64,000 nt of DNA from Streptomyces bungoensis (GTDB lineage Bacteria > Actinomycetota > Actinomycetes > Streptomycetales > Streptomycetaceae): NCBI RefSeq assembly GCF_001514215.1, contig NZ_KQ948863.1, positions 163,663 through 227,662 of the forward strand. The letters run 5' to 3'. The notes under the pieces were generated by a model. The model made no database searches. It had not been told where the DNA came from and worked only from the letters and a program-made list of their open reading frames with translations. Within the stretch, counting starts at the first letter, position 1. Each line of letters opens with the position of its first letter. Shown here piece by piece: positions 52,450 through 62,488 of this stretch. The position numbers were made by a program, and so were the translations under genes.

Positions 52450-52490
52450 TTGCGTTAGTCCATTCTAGGGGTTACGATGAATTAACGCAA
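52450..52490. promoter_or_regulatory. Widely spaced inverted repeat in the divergent promoter region
   Basis: TTGCGTTA (52450-52457) and TAACGCAA (52483-52490) with 25 bp between. The segment is unusually A/T-rich for the window. It lies between the AtzG/amidase unit (leftward) and the MFS pseudogene (rightward); a TetR-type operator is a reasonable guess. Confidence 0.5.
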
Positions 52491-52524
52491 AGAAATTGCT
52501 TTTAACGGTTTGGAGGTAGAGCCC

Positions 52525-52972
52525 GTGCCCTGCGTCACGTCACGCGCACCCACGCCCCGACCCCGCCCAGCCCTCCGTGCTCGCACAGGCCGTTCCGCGA
52601 CGTCCTTCGCGCTGAACGCATCGGTCCTGGCCACGCTCCTCGGGGCATCGAGCGCACCCATGCCGCTCTACCCCTCCTACCAGGACCACTGGCACCCGTC
52701 CTGTCCGTGCTCACCGTCACGCCGGTCTTCAGCGCCTCCTCCCTGACGTTGCTGCTGGCCCTCTCCATGAGCCTGCCGGCCGTCGTCGCGGGCGCCACCA
52801 CCCAGCACTACGGGTTGCGTACCTACCACCGCCCATGCCTACACGGTCGCCACCGCCCTGCTCTCCCTCGCGGCACTGGCCGCACTCGGTACGACGAGCC
52901 GGAGCAGCCCGGCCCATCGCACCTCCGACGCCACCCCACCCTCCGGCACCGCGCTCACCGACCTTCCGTAAC
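52525..52972 (+). pseudogene. MFS transporter with large internal deletion
   Basis: First helix (FALNASVLATLLGASSAPMPLYPSYQ), second (VFSASSLTLLLALSMSLPAVVAGATTQ) and a C-terminal helix (AYTVATALLSLAALAALGTT…TALTDLP*) lie in three frames and cover only about 140 of the usual 400 codons. It is what remains of an exporter that probably served the amidase/MBL genes. Confidence 0.7.
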
Positions 52973-52995
52973 GAGCCTCGAAGGACATGACGATC

Positions 52996-53910
52996 ATGAG
53001 CACCGCACCCGTCCCCCGCCCGACCGCCGCATCCTCCTGGCCCGTGGGCGACGTCACCGTCCACCGCATCGACGAGATCCTCCTGCCGCCCGCCACGGGC
53101 CCCTGGCTGCTGCCCGGCGCCACCCCGGGCCTCGTCGCCGCGCAGGACTGGCTCCACCCCCACTTCGCCGACGACAAGGGCACCCTCCACATCGACAGCC
53201 ACAGCTTCGCCTTCACCCTCGACGGCCTGCGGATCCTGGTCGACACCGGCATCGGCAACGGCAAGCAGCGGGCCAATCCCGCCTGGCACGACCTGAACAC
53301 CGACTACCTCGACAACCTCACCGCCGCCGGATTCCCCCCGGACTCGATCGACCTGGTGATCCTCACCCACCTGCACGCCGACCATGTCGGCTGGAACACG
53401 CGGAAGTCGGACGGCGACTGGGTTCCGACCTTCTCCCACGCCCGCTACCTGACCGCCCGCACCGAGAGGGAGTTCTGGGCCGGGTACGACATGGACGAGG
53501 CCCGCGCGCAGATGTTCGGGGATTCGGTGATCCCGGTTGAGGAGGCGGGGCTGCTCGACCTCGTCGACGTCCCCGCCGAGGGCGCCGACATCGTTCCTGG
53601 GCTGCGTCTGCTCCCCACCCCCGGCCACACCCCCGGACATATCGCCGTCCGACTCACCAGCCACGGCCGGACAGCTGTGATCACCGGCGACTGCATCCAC
53701 CACCCGATCCAGCTCGCCCACCCCGCCATCGGCGCCTGCGTCGACATCGACCCCCGGAAGTCCGAGACCTCGCGCCGCGCCCTGCTCGCCTCCCTCGCCG
53801 GCACGGACACGCTCGTGCTGGGGACCCATTTCGCCCCGCCGACAGTCGGCCATGTCACCCACCGCGAGGGTGGTTACCGGCTTTCGCCCGTCCACACTGA
53901 CACTCGCTGA
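52996..53910 (+). CDS. MBL-fold metallo-hydrolase
   Basis: 304 residues from ATG 52996 (GAAGGA seven bases upstream; an ATG nine bases earlier lacks spacing). The zinc motif is LVILTHLHADHVGWNT (HxHxDH), with TPGHTPGHIAV, ITGDCIHHP and GTHFAP supplying the other ligands. Similar to lactonase-type MBL enzymes. Located 24 bp after the MFS relic, so the pair was once an operon. Confidence 0.9.
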   Translation: MSTAPVPRPTAASSWPVGDVTVHRIDEILLPPATGPWLLPGATPGLVAAQDWLHPHFADDKGTLHIDSHSFAFTLDGLRILVDTGIGNGKQRANPAWHDLNTDYLDNLTAAGFPPDSIDLVILTHLHADHVGWNTRKSDGDWVPTFSHARYLTARTEREFWAGYDMDEARAQMFGDSVIPVEEAGLLDLVDVPAEGADIVPGLRLLPTPGHTPGHIAVRLTSHGRTAVITGDCIHHPIQLAHPAIGACVDIDPRKSETSRRALLASLAGTDTLVLGTHFAPPTVGHVTHREGGYRLSPVHTDTR

Positions 53911-54049
53911 TGGACGGCACCGGTGAGTAGGCCGCCCGCCCGGCGCCGCGCCGCTGTCAGCCCGACGGCGGAGTCCGGGACGGAAGCCGTCGGCGCCAGG
54001 TGCTGTCGTTCTGGTGTCCTGCCGAGTGTGAGGCAGGGGAAGGTCGGTG

Positions 54050-54225
54050 CGGACGGCCGCGTCCAGGGTGTCGGTGACGCGCTGGACGCGCGTGCGGGCG
54101 GCGATCGGTCAGGCCAGCCGGCGCCGAGAGTGCACGTCGATGACCGTGGCCAAGTGGAGGAACCGCCCGCCGACGGCCGGTAGACAGGTGAGGTCCCCGA
54201 TCCGGACGGTGTCGGGCTGGCAGTG
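54050..54225 (-). pseudogene. IS3-family integrase fragment
   Basis: Leftward, DTVRIGDLTCLPAVGGRFLH, LATVIDVHSRRRLA* shows the rve core of IS3 OrfB (…WVTDLTYLPT…LATVIDLFSRRLVGW). A TGA falls in the middle, the following Asp/Glu motifs are lost, and nothing else of the element is recognisable. Confidence 0.65.
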
Positions 54226-54495
54226 GTGAAGTTCCGCTGCAGCAGGCCCCGCAGCGCCTTACCTCCGGATCAGATCCAGGATCGTCGTGCGATGTCTCTT
54301 CCGCACCCTCCGGCCGGTGATGGCGCATCGGCGCATCACACCCTCGGCGCGCCTGCGTCGGCGACGGGCCGCCCGCTGTCACGCGGTTCGAAGGATCAGC
54401 AGGCGCCGGACACCCTGCCGATCGAGATCATCGAACGCATGCTGTAGGCCGGCTCGTTGTTACTGATCATTTCAGAATAAGTTTGGCTCACTTGC

Positions 54496-55175
54496 TTGGC
54501 AGTTGAGCTAGTGGGCGGCAGAGTTCTGCAGGTGCCCGGTGATCTCGTGCCTGATGATCTGTGGGAACGTGTCGCCCCGTTGCTCCCACCTCGCCCGCCG
54601 CGGCGTCGGCGGTATCCAGGCCGGCTGCCGGCGGATGACCGTGCAGCTCTGCGCGGGATCGTCTACGTCCTGCGCACGGGTGTGACCTGGGCGGACGTGC
54701 CGACCGAGACGATCGGCTGCAGCGGAGCGACGTGCTGGCGACGCCTGCGGGACTGGACCGAGGCCGGCGTCTGGTCCCTGCACGAGATCCTCCTCGCGGA
54801 ACTCCGCAAGGCTGGAGTGTTGGACATGGAGGACGTCGCGGTCGACGGCTCGCACATCCGGGCCCTGAAGGGGGGGCTCGCACCGGACCTTCGCCGGTCG
54901 ACCGCGGCCGCCGGGGCAGCAAACACCATCTGATCACCGACCGGCACGGAACGCCCCTCGCGGTGTCGTTGACCAGCGGAAACCGACACGACGTCATCCG
55001 GCTCATGCCCTGCTGGACGCGATACCCCGCATCCGCGGCCTGATGGGCAGGCCACGTCACCGGCCACGGCGGCTGTTCGCCGACCGCGGCTACGACTACG
55101 ACAAGTACCGTCGACTCCTCCGCGCTCGCGGCATCACACCGAAGATCGCCCGCAAGGGCACCGCCCACGGATCCC
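54496..55175 (+). pseudogene. IS5-family transposase A, frameshifted, 3' truncated
   Basis: N-terminus LVPDDLWERVAPLLPPRPPR, YVLRTGVTWADVPTE and VAVDGSHIRALKGG, then a shift at about 54,870 to SKHHLITDRHGTPLAVSLTS, then another frame with LFADRGYDYDKYRRLLRARG. The element stops abruptly at about 55,172 where transposase B begins. Confidence 0.75.
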
Positions 55176-56008
55176 GATGCCCGCTGGGAGTTGATCGAGC
55201 CGGTGCTGAGCGCCTGGCGGGCCGAGCGGCGCCGGCATGCGCTGAACATCGGACGCCCACCGGAGCACGATCTGCGCGAGATCATGGACGCGATCTTGTA
55301 TGTGGACCGCACCGGCGTGCAGTGGCGCTACCTGCCGCGCGACTTCCCGCCCTGGGAGACCTGCTACGGCTACTTCGCCAAATGGCAGAAGGATGGCGTG
55401 TTAGCCCGGCTCACCGGTGTCCTGCGCAGGCTGTTACGGCAGAAGGAGGGCAAGGAAGCCGAGCCGTCCGCGTGCGTGATCGACGCCCAGAGCGTGAAGA
55501 CCTCCACCAGCGTCCCGGCCGCCGGGCAGGGCACCGACGCGGCGAAGAAGATCGTCGGCCGCAAACGGAGCATCGTCACCGACACCCTCGGACTGCTCCT
55601 GGCTGTGCTGGTCACGGCCGCGAGCGTGCAGGACTCCGTCGCCGGCACTGATCTGATCGACCAGGTGGCCGCCGCCCATCCCGCCATCCGCAAAGTCTGG
55701 GTCGACGGCGGCTACCGCCAGCACCTCGTCGAGCACGCCGCCACCCTCGCCACCGACATGGAAACCGTCCAACGCACCCCCGGGACCGGGGGATTCACCC
55801 GCTACCGAAGCGCTGGACCGTGGAGCGGACCTACGGATGGCTGATGTTCCACCGCCGTCTGGCACGCGACTACGAGACCCTGCCCGCCCGCTCAGAAGCC
55901 ATGATCCACCTCGCCACGACCGACCTGATGGCCCGCCGCCTCACCGGCGAAGCCACCATCTCCTGGCGCGACCCGACACCACAGAATCAGACACCAATTC
56001 CGGGATGA
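55175..56008 (+). pseudogene. IS5-family transposase B, 5' truncated and frameshifted
   Basis: Begins in mid-protein with DARWELIEPVL, then DAILYVDRTGVQWRYLPRDF, CVIDAQSVKTSTSV, KRSIVTDTLGLLLAVLVTAA, KVWVDGGYRQHL. A shift near 55,795 leads to VERTYGWLMFHRRLARDYET and RSEAMIHLATTDLMARRLTG. It is a different subgroup from transposase A, to which it is fused head to tail. Confidence 0.8.
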
Positions 56009-56121
56009 AACATCGGGAGAAATCGACCTCTAGCACTCGGAGTTGGTCTTGGAGTGGTTGGTCGTATGCGGCGGTGCCGACGGCCGTGCCGACGAGGCGC
56101 CCTACGCCACCGCCTGGCGCG

Positions 56122-56340
56122 CTATCGCCGGGCCACGGCAACAGCGAGCGTGACGACCAGCGATACGCCCACGAACGCCGTGCCCAGGGGCGTCCCCAAG
56201 GACGGATGGCGCCACGTCAGGTAGGCGAGCCCGACGAAGACGAGCAGGATCACGAGTGCCAAGGCCAGGATCAGCAGCGGCCAGACCGTGCGGGATCCAC
56301 AGGGGTGCGGCTGGCCAGGGGGAGGCGTAGGTACAGACAT
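56122..56340 (-). CDS. Small membrane protein, two TM helices
   Basis: 72 residues from ATG 56340 with AAGGAAG upstream. TM1 TVWPLLILALALVILLVFVG (about 18-37), TM2 GTAFVGVSLVVTLAVAVA. Short loop. Not recognised; independent gene in an IS-rich stretch. Confidence 0.7.
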   Translation of the reverse strand: MSVPTPPPGQPHPCGSRTVWPLLILALALVILLVFVGLAYLTWRHPSLGTPLGTAFVGVSLVVTLAVAVARR

Positions 56341-57056
56341 TTCACTTCCTTGTCTGAGCGTGACGGAGCCACGCGTGAACTGGACGGTGGAACCGTGGGC
56401 TACCGAGGTGTTAGCCCCGCAAGCCCCGGTCCGGGGGCGCCTCCCGGATACAGATGAAGATGCACCACCGTTGGGTGGTTGGTTCCCTTGCTCTCCGTGA
56501 ACTCGTCCGCGCATGGCCTGACGCGCCTTCACCTGCGCGTGATCGATCGCCAGACGGCTCTGTCGCTCCCGGGCCCGATCCGGCTGCCAGTGCGGGACGT
56601 CGAGCACCACTTGACCACCTCACGCGTGACGGCCGACACCACGGCGCCCATAACGGTCAGGGCTCCCCTGCCCCGCAAGCACAAGAGCGCCCGCACCTAC
56701 GTCCTGCTCACCGTCCTCGCCACGACCGCGGCCCGTGTCGGAGGCCCGCGTCGGCTCCGTCCTCGCCGCCACCGTCGATTCGATCGGACACGACCAGGGC
56801 CACCCGCACCATCGACCTGGCAGTGAAGGGCGGCAACGTCAGGGCAGGCTACGGCGCGCCACGGCGAGGAGATCCGCCTTGAACGGCTCCAGGTGTTCGG
56901 CCAGGTGGCTTCGTAGGTGGGAGCGGCCACCACTTGTCGGCGAGTTTGGGCAGCACTTGTCGATCGCCGAGGAGTGAAATGTCGATGAGAACTGGCACCG
57001 CTCGGTGGCGGAGTCGACGTCTCTCCTCTGCTATTTGGTGATGCTGCGGTTGCTGT
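56341..57056. other. Gap: no confident gene
   Basis: 716 bp. A rightward frame at 56,479 (…LRVIDRQTALSLPGPIRLPV…PLPRKHKSARTYVLL) has a stretch of acceptable composition and could be a decayed gene, but there is no RBS and it turns Arg-rich. Includes the upstream region of the small membrane protein. Confidence 0.4.
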
Positions 57057-57644
57057 TCAGGATGTCTTCGGGGTTTGCTGCCCTCGCCGGTCCGCGTCCT
57101 GTCGGCGAAGGCCCTCGAGGATGACGTTCATCAGAGGCCGTGCTGATGGTTCCCATTCACCTCGGTCCAGTCGGCCGAGGTAGGCGATGAGCAGGAGGAC
57201 CCCGCGGGCGTCCACGTCCGTGCGGATGGAACCGGCTGCTTTCCCGGCGTCCAGCAGGTGGCTGAGAGCGCCTTCGATGGGGTTCTGGCTGTGGGCGACA
57301 AGGTCTTGCCGCGCTGCCGGCTCGAGCGCTGCCAGGACGCCGTACTTGATCTCGGCGTAGTCGATCACTCGGTCGAGCCAGTGACGCAAGGCTTCCACGG
57401 GCTCGTGTTCTGCCAGCAGAGCCGAGGCGGCGGTAACGAGTTCTTCGACGTCGCGCCGGTAGACCTCGGCAAGGAGCGCTTCGCGGTTGGGAAAGTTCCG
57501 GTAGAGCGTTCCCTGCCCGACGCCGGCGCGCTTGGCGATCTCGTTGAGGTGGACGTGGTTGGACTCGGCGAGGGCCGCGCGGGCGGCTTCGACGATGCGG
57601 CTCCGGTTCTGCACCGCGTCCCGACGGCGTGCTGGCGCGCTCAT
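57057..57644 (-). CDS. TetR-family repressor (AcrR-like)
   Basis: 195 residues from ATG 57644 (AGGAGAGG upstream). HTH: RIVEAARAALAESNHVHLNE, IAKRAGVGQGTLYRNFPNRE. C-terminal ligand domain with ALEPAARQDLVAHSQNPIEG. Divergent from the SDR at 57740; two GGACACGTGTCC palindromes between them are the expected operators. Confidence 0.95.
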   Translation of the reverse strand: MSAPARRRDAVQNRSRIVEAARAALAESNHVHLNEIAKRAGVGQGTLYRNFPNREALLAEVYRRDVEELVTAASALLAEHEPVEALRHWLDRVIDYAEIKYGVLAALEPAARQDLVAHSQNPIEGALSHLLDAGKAAGSIRTDVDARGVLLLIAYLGRLDRGEWEPSARPLMNVILEGLRRQDADRRGQQTPKTS

Positions 57645-57676
57645 AGGCCTCTCCTGATATTCCGCCTCCAACAAAT

Positions 57677-57688
57677 GGACACGTGTCC
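57677..57688. promoter_or_regulatory. Operator copy 1: GGACACGTGTCC
   Basis: Perfect 12-bp palindrome, 33 bp upstream of the TetR start. Confidence 0.85.
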
Positions 57689-57708
57689 GGTAGGGTGAGC
57701 CATGCAGC

Positions 57709-57720
57709 GGACACGTGTCC
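57709..57720. promoter_or_regulatory. Operator copy 2: GGACACGTGTCC
   Basis: Identical to copy 1, 32 bp away (three helical turns), 20 bp before the SDR start. Two sites on one helical face suit a TetR dimer pair repressing both genes. Confidence 0.85.
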
Positions 57721-57739
57721 ACTTTACTTGGAGGCAGCA

Positions 57740-58483
57740 GTGCTTTCTCTTTACGGCAAGATTGTCGCTATCACCGGAGCGAGCTGCGGCATCGGCGAAG
57801 CCACGGCCCGTCTGCTCGCCCAGCGCGGCGCCGCCGTCGTCCTCGCAGCGCGCCGCAGCGAGCGCATCGACGCCATAGCGCAGGACATCCGGGAGGAGGG
57901 GGGCCGTGCTGTCACGTGCGTCGTCGACGTCACCCGGCCTCAAGACCTGCAGCGCCTGGTCTCCACCACCATCGACCAGTACGGCCGTATCGATGTACTG
58001 GTGAACAACGCCGGTATCGCCCCGATCAGCCCGCTGGCCGACCTGGACACCGAAGGATGGTCGGCCATGATCGATGTCAACCTTCGCGGCATGCTCAACG
58101 GCGTCGCCGCCGCGCTGCCCGCCTTCCACAAGCAAGGGGCGGGCCACCTGGTCAGCATCGTCTCCGTGGCCGGCCTGTCCGGCGTGTCCCCCTCGATGGC
58201 TGTCTACGCCGCGACCAAGAACGCGGTGCGCACCGTCCACGAGGGGCTGCGCAGGGAGTCCACCGACGGGGTGGTACGCACGACAGCCATCTCGCCGGGA
58301 TACATCCGCACCGATCTCGCTGACTCCATGGCAGACCCGAACATACGCGAGGAGACGCGCAAGAACATGGACGCGGTGGGCATCCCTCCGGCGGCGGTCG
58401 CCCGCGCGGTGGCCTTCGCCATCGAGCAGCCCAGCGACGTCGAGATCGGCGAGATCAACGTTCGCCCCACCGTCCAGGCGTGA
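57740..58483 (+). CDS. Short-chain dehydrogenase/reductase
   Basis: 247 residues from GTG 57740 (GGAGGCAGCA upstream). Cofactor loop TGASCGIGEATARLL (TGxxxGxG), AARRSERID suggesting NADP, DVTRP, NNAG, catalytic Ser in VSIVSVAG and YAATK (YxxxK) with PGYIRTDL. Typical classical SDR acting on a small ketone or alcohol. Regulated by the divergent TetR gene. Confidence 0.95.
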   Translation: MLSLYGKIVAITGASCGIGEATARLLAQRGAAVVLAARRSERIDAIAQDIREEGGRAVTCVVDVTRPQDLQRLVSTTIDQYGRIDVLVNNAGIAPISPLADLDTEGWSAMIDVNLRGMLNGVAAALPAFHKQGAGHLVSIVSVAGLSGVSPSMAVYAATKNAVRTVHEGLRRESTDGVVRTTAISPGYIRTDLADSMADPNIREETRKNMDAVGIPPAAVARAVAFAIEQPSDVEIGEINVRPTVQA

Positions 58484-58637
58484 CACTTGCCGTCACCGGT
58501 CAAGTGAGACGGCCGCCAGCCGCTTGCACAACGCCACTGTCTGGCCGGGCGTCCCGACGAGCAGAACACAACTCCGGACCTGGCTCCCGGACTCAACGGG
58601 AGCGACGCCTCCCGATGAAGTGAGTCCCAGAGAGCGG

Positions 58638-59291
58638 TCAGCCTGCCTTGCCGTCCTGGGCAGCTGCCCGGGCTTGGGTTATGGCGAGGCTGTAGGAGTC
58701 GGTGCCTGTCTGGATCAGGTTGCCGCCGAAGGTGAGCCGGTCGACGATATCCGCGCAGAGCCGAGGATCGGTGAAGGTCTTGGTCCAGCCGCCGAACGAC
58801 TCGTTGGAGACGATCGCGACGCTGTTCTTCTCCTCGTGTTCGGTCAGGACCTGAAAGAGGAGTTCGGCGCCGTGGCGGTCGAGTTCCATGTAGCCGAGCT
58901 CGTCGATGCAGAGCAGGTCGACGCGGCCGTAGCAGGCGATGGTCTTGTTCAGCTGCTTCTCGTCGGCGGCCTCGACCAGCTCGTTCACGAGCTTGGTGGC
59001 GAGGGTGTAGCGAACGCGGTAGCCCTTCATCGCGGCCTCGGTGCCCAGCGCGATGAGCATGTGGGACTTCCCGGTGCCGGAGTCGCCGATCAGGCAGAGC
59101 GGCCGGCTCTTCTTGATCCACTCGCAGCTGGCAAGGGTATGGATGGTGGCCGGGTCGATGTTCGGTTTGGCGTCGAAGTCGAAGGACCGGGGAATCCGGC
59201 CGCCTTGATCCGCAGTTCGGAGCGGCGCCGAGCACGCGGCGGCGCTCGACGCGGTGGCGCGTGGTTCCGTCCTCAAGGCGGTACTCGTCAA
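58638..59291 (-). pseudogene. IS21-type IstB helper, N-terminus rearranged; istA missing
   Basis: Walker A LCLIGDSGTGKSHML, Walker B LLCIDELGYMEL, SNESFGGW and VDRLTFGGNLIQTGTDSYSL are intact. The N-terminal 30 residues (MTSTALRTEPRA…) are out of frame with the usual IstB start and no transposase gene follows. It is clearly different from the istB at 31,848, so it comes from another IS21 element. Confidence 0.75.
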
Positions 59292-59500
59292 CTAGGCTCG
59301 CGTCGGCGTCTCTGCAGTAAGCAACCTGATTTGCATGGCAGTTGGGTGATGAATCACGCGGGGTGGCCGAGTCCGGTGGACGGGTCCGTACGGGGTGGGG
59401 TCGGTCGGTGCTGCCGGTGACGAGCCGTACGGCCCTGAACCCGGCGTCCGGGGGAGCCCCCTGGAGCAGGTGCGTCCGAAAGGCAGCGAGGAGTGTGCAG

Positions 59501-60613
59501 ATGAAGGTCAGCTGGGATCAGGCGCTGGCGTGGCGGTTGCGGCGGCAGTATCTGGAACCGCTCGCCGATCCGGACCCCGTCGAGGTGGTCGGACGGCTGT
59601 GCGGAGTGCAGGCACAGGTGACCTCCTCGGCCGAACTGGCGCTCGCCCTGCGTCGTGCGCGCGCGGACACTGGTCCGCTGGCGTCGGCGCTGGCCGAGGG
59701 CACCTTGATGAAGACCTGGGCGATGCGGGGCACCCTCCACTGGGTCACGCCGGTTGAGGGCGCCGACTTCCTCGCTCTGCTCGCCTCCGCCAGGACCTGG
59801 GAGAAGCCGGCCTGGACGCGGGGGTTCGGGGCGACGCCGGAGCAGGTCGCCGCCCTGGTGGAGAAGGTCTCCGAGATCCTCGAAGGGGCGGAGCTGACCC
59901 GTGAGGACCTGGCCGCCGAGCTGGTCCGGGACAAGCGGTTCGCCGGGATGGAGAAGCAGCTGAAGTCCGGGTGGGGGGCCCTGCTGAAGCCGCTGGCCTG
60001 GCAGGGGGCGTTGTGCCACGGCTCCGGCCAGGGCGGCCGGATCACCTTCACCAGCCCCCGGACCCTCGCCCCGGGCTGGAAGGGGCTGCCCGACCCGGCC
60101 GAGGCCGGGCCCCGGGCACTGGCCGCCTACCTCGGCGCGTACGGACCGGCCCGCCCGGAGCTGTTCGACGCCTGGCTGTCCCGCAACAGCCTGCGCAAGA
60201 CGGTGCTCCGCGCCTTCGTAGCCGAGCTCGGCGACCGGCTCACCGAGGTGGAGGTGGAGGGCAGGCCCGCGTACGTGCTCACCGAGCACGCCGACGAGCT
60301 GGCCGCCACCGGGCCGACCCGCTCCGTGCACCTGCTCGGGGGATTCGACCAGTACATCCTGGGGCCCGGCACCAAGGCCGAAGAGATCCTGCCCGCGGAA
60401 CACCGGACCAAGGTCAGCAAGACTGCCGGCTGGATCTCACCCCTCCTGGTCGTGGGCGGACAGATCACCGGAGTCTGGGAAGTAGCGGACTACCAGCTGA
60501 CCGTGACACTGTTCCCCGGCTGTTCCCCGCCCGCTCGGAAGGACCTGGAGGCCGCGGCCGACCGGGTCGCCCGCGCGAGCGGACTCGGGTCCCTGACAGT
60601 GCGGGTGGCCTAG
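59501..60613 (+). CDS. AlkZ/YcaQ-family DNA glycosylase (HTH_42)
   Basis: 370 residues from ATG 59501 with GAGGAG upstream. Three tandem winged-helix modules typical of the HTH_42 fold. GVQAQVTSSAELALALRRAR carries the Q-x-Q motif of AlkZ enzymes (YcaQ has Q-x-D), followed by TLMKTWAMRGTLHWV, a conserved substrate-pocket motif. Family members excise alkylated bases or unhook interstrand cross-links; Streptomyces AlkZ gives self-resistance to azinomycin. No biosynthetic cluster is visible here, so a general repair or resistance role is likely. Confidence 0.9.
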   Translation: MKVSWDQALAWRLRRQYLEPLADPDPVEVVGRLCGVQAQVTSSAELALALRRARADTGPLASALAEGTLMKTWAMRGTLHWVTPVEGADFLALLASARTWEKPAWTRGFGATPEQVAALVEKVSEILEGAELTREDLAAELVRDKRFAGMEKQLKSGWGALLKPLAWQGALCHGSGQGGRITFTSPRTLAPGWKGLPDPAEAGPRALAAYLGAYGPARPELFDAWLSRNSLRKTVLRAFVAELGDRLTEVEVEGRPAYVLTEHADELAATGPTRSVHLLGGFDQYILGPGTKAEEILPAEHRTKVSKTAGWISPLLVVGGQITGVWEVADYQLTVTLFPGCSPPARKDLEAAADRVARASGLGSLTVRVA

Positions 60614-60887
60614 GGTCCTTCCTCGAGAGTCGCGCGCTGCTGTTCAGGCAAGTGGTCACCCAAGGGAGTTTTGCGTGGGCTGTGATCGCCTTCGCAGATC
60701 CAGCTGCGTTCGTCTCCAGAAGCCCGGCTCATCAGACGGACGAACTGCCCGAACGGGTTGCAGCGCTCTTGCTTGAGTGGCTGTTGTCTTTTTGGGCTTG
60801 AGGGCGGCGTTTTCGCTGTTCAGGCATGGGGTCGGCGGTCTCGGGGAGTGGTGTCGTGTCGTGTCGTCGCTCTGGTGGAGGTCGGGG

Positions 60888-61435
60888 ATGCCGTCGGTCG
60901 TGGGGCTGCTGGACCAGCGTGAGCTGACCGCTCGCCATCGTGTGGACGCGCTGGGGGAGGAGGGGGACCGTATCCAGGCCGAGCTGGTCGCGGCCGAGCG
61001 GGAGTGGCACGAGTGGGTCATCGCCCGTTCACGCGTCGGCGAGGTGCTGTCCCCGGGCGAAGAGAACGTCGCCGGCCCGGATGCCGCCGAGGAGCCGTCG
61101 GATCGGGGTGAACCTCCCGCGCTGCCTGGATCTTCGAAGGCGGCGAAGCCGAAGTCGGTGGTGCCGATGTGGCGTGCGGGTCTGGCCTGGTCGGCACTGT
61201 CGGCGGACTACCAGCGCATCGTGCGGGCCGGGGCCGGGGCCGGGGCCGGCTCGGTGAAGGCCCGCTGACCTGCCAGGAGATGGCCGGCTGCTTCGGCCTG
61301 GACCCAGTGCCCGCGAAGATCGAGGCGTTGCGGTCGAAGGCGAAGCGGCTGACAGCGCGCGGGTGGCTGGCCGAGCCGGCGCCGGGCCGGTTCACGCTCG
61401 CGAAGGCCGTGGCCGGGCCAGGCGGCGGGTCATGA
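60888..61435 (+). pseudogene. Coiled-coil/winged-helix-like protein, frameshifted
   Basis: ATG 60888; VGLLDQRELTARHRVDALGE, IQAELVAAEREWHEWVIARS form a coiled coil. After SADYQRIVRAGAGAGAG the frame shifts to GPLTCQEMAGCFGLDPVPAK, RSKAKRLTARGWLAEPAPGR, a winged-helix-like end. This two-part protein recurs in Streptomyces beside transposases, function unknown. The shift lies just after a GGGGCC repeat at 61,225-61,249. Confidence 0.6.
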
Positions 61436-62302
61436 GCAGGGTCATCGACCAGTAGACCATCGCCTCCGCACTGCCGGTGGACCGTTCGAAGTCCCGAGCG
61501 AGGCGGCGGCTTCGCATCAGGTGGGCGAAGAACCGCTCCACGATCCACCGCTTGGGCAGCACGACGAAGCCGCGCATGTCGTCACTGCGCTTGACGATCG
61601 TCAGGACCAGGGCGAGGAGGCGAGGCAGTACTCGACGAGGCTGCCGGTGTAGCCGCCGTCGGCCCAGACCAGCGCCAGCGGGTGGTGCGCGGCGGCCACC
61701 TGGGCGAGCAGAACCTGCCCGGCGGCGCGGTCGCCGATGTCCGCGGCGGTGACCATTACTCCCAGCAGCAGGCCGGGGGTGTCGACCACGGCGTGCCGCT
61801 AGCGGCCGTTGATCAGCTTGCCGCCGTCGAAGCCGCGGCTGTCGGCGCCGACGGCAGGGTCCGCCTTGACCGACTGCGAGTCGATCACGCCCGCTCCGGA
61901 TCCCGCCCGGCCTGCTCGCGGACCCTGCGGCGGAGCCGGTCGTGGAACTCCGCGGACCAGACCGTGGTCGCGCCAGCGGCGGAAGAAGGCGTAGACGCGG
62001 TCCCACGGCGGGAAGTCGGCCGGCATGGCCCGCCATTTTGTTCCGTTGTCGACGAGGTAGTGGACCGCGTCCAACATCGAGCGGTGGCAGTACGCCTCCG
62101 GCTGCCCGCCCCGACCTCGCAGCCAGCCCGGCACCGGCAGCAGCTGCCGCGCCACCGCCCACTCCGCATCGGACATGTCCGTCGGGTAGCGGCGCGCACG
62201 GACTCCGTGGTCGGCGGCGTTCCTGAACCGGGGTGCCAGACAGTCACACGCGAGGGTGACTGAAGCGGACTCCGCTCCCGCGATGCCGTAAAAATGCGAC
62301 AA
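61392..62302 (-). pseudogene. IS5-family transposase C, multiple stops and shifts
   Basis: YPTDMSDAEWAVARQLLPVP, DAVHYLVDNGTKWRAMPADF, GVIDSQSVKADPAVG ends in INGR* at 61799; continues in another frame as VVDTPGLLLGVMVTAADI, LVWADGGYTGSLVEY, then again shifts to RGFVVLPKRWIVERFFAHLM, RSRRLARDFERSTGSAEAMV. DDE motifs are therefore split over three frames. Confidence 0.8.
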
Positions 62303-62488
62303 CAGGGCGTCCCGGACTGCTTGTTGGCGTAGAAACCCTTCGAGCTACCAAGAGGTCCTGTTTTCATGCACGGCACCCGCCGCAGTCACTCGATCGATAG
62401 TCCCGTTCGACCACCTCTCAAGATTGAACGGCCAAGCCGCTGAGTATTGCCAAGCGCTGTCTTCCCCGCTCGTGTCAGGATGCTCGGT

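Noticed and set aside
61225..61249. GGGGCC repeat as a phase-variation tract
   Set aside because: The unit is six bases, so gain or loss would not change the reading frame; it can form a G-quadruplex but nothing points to switching.
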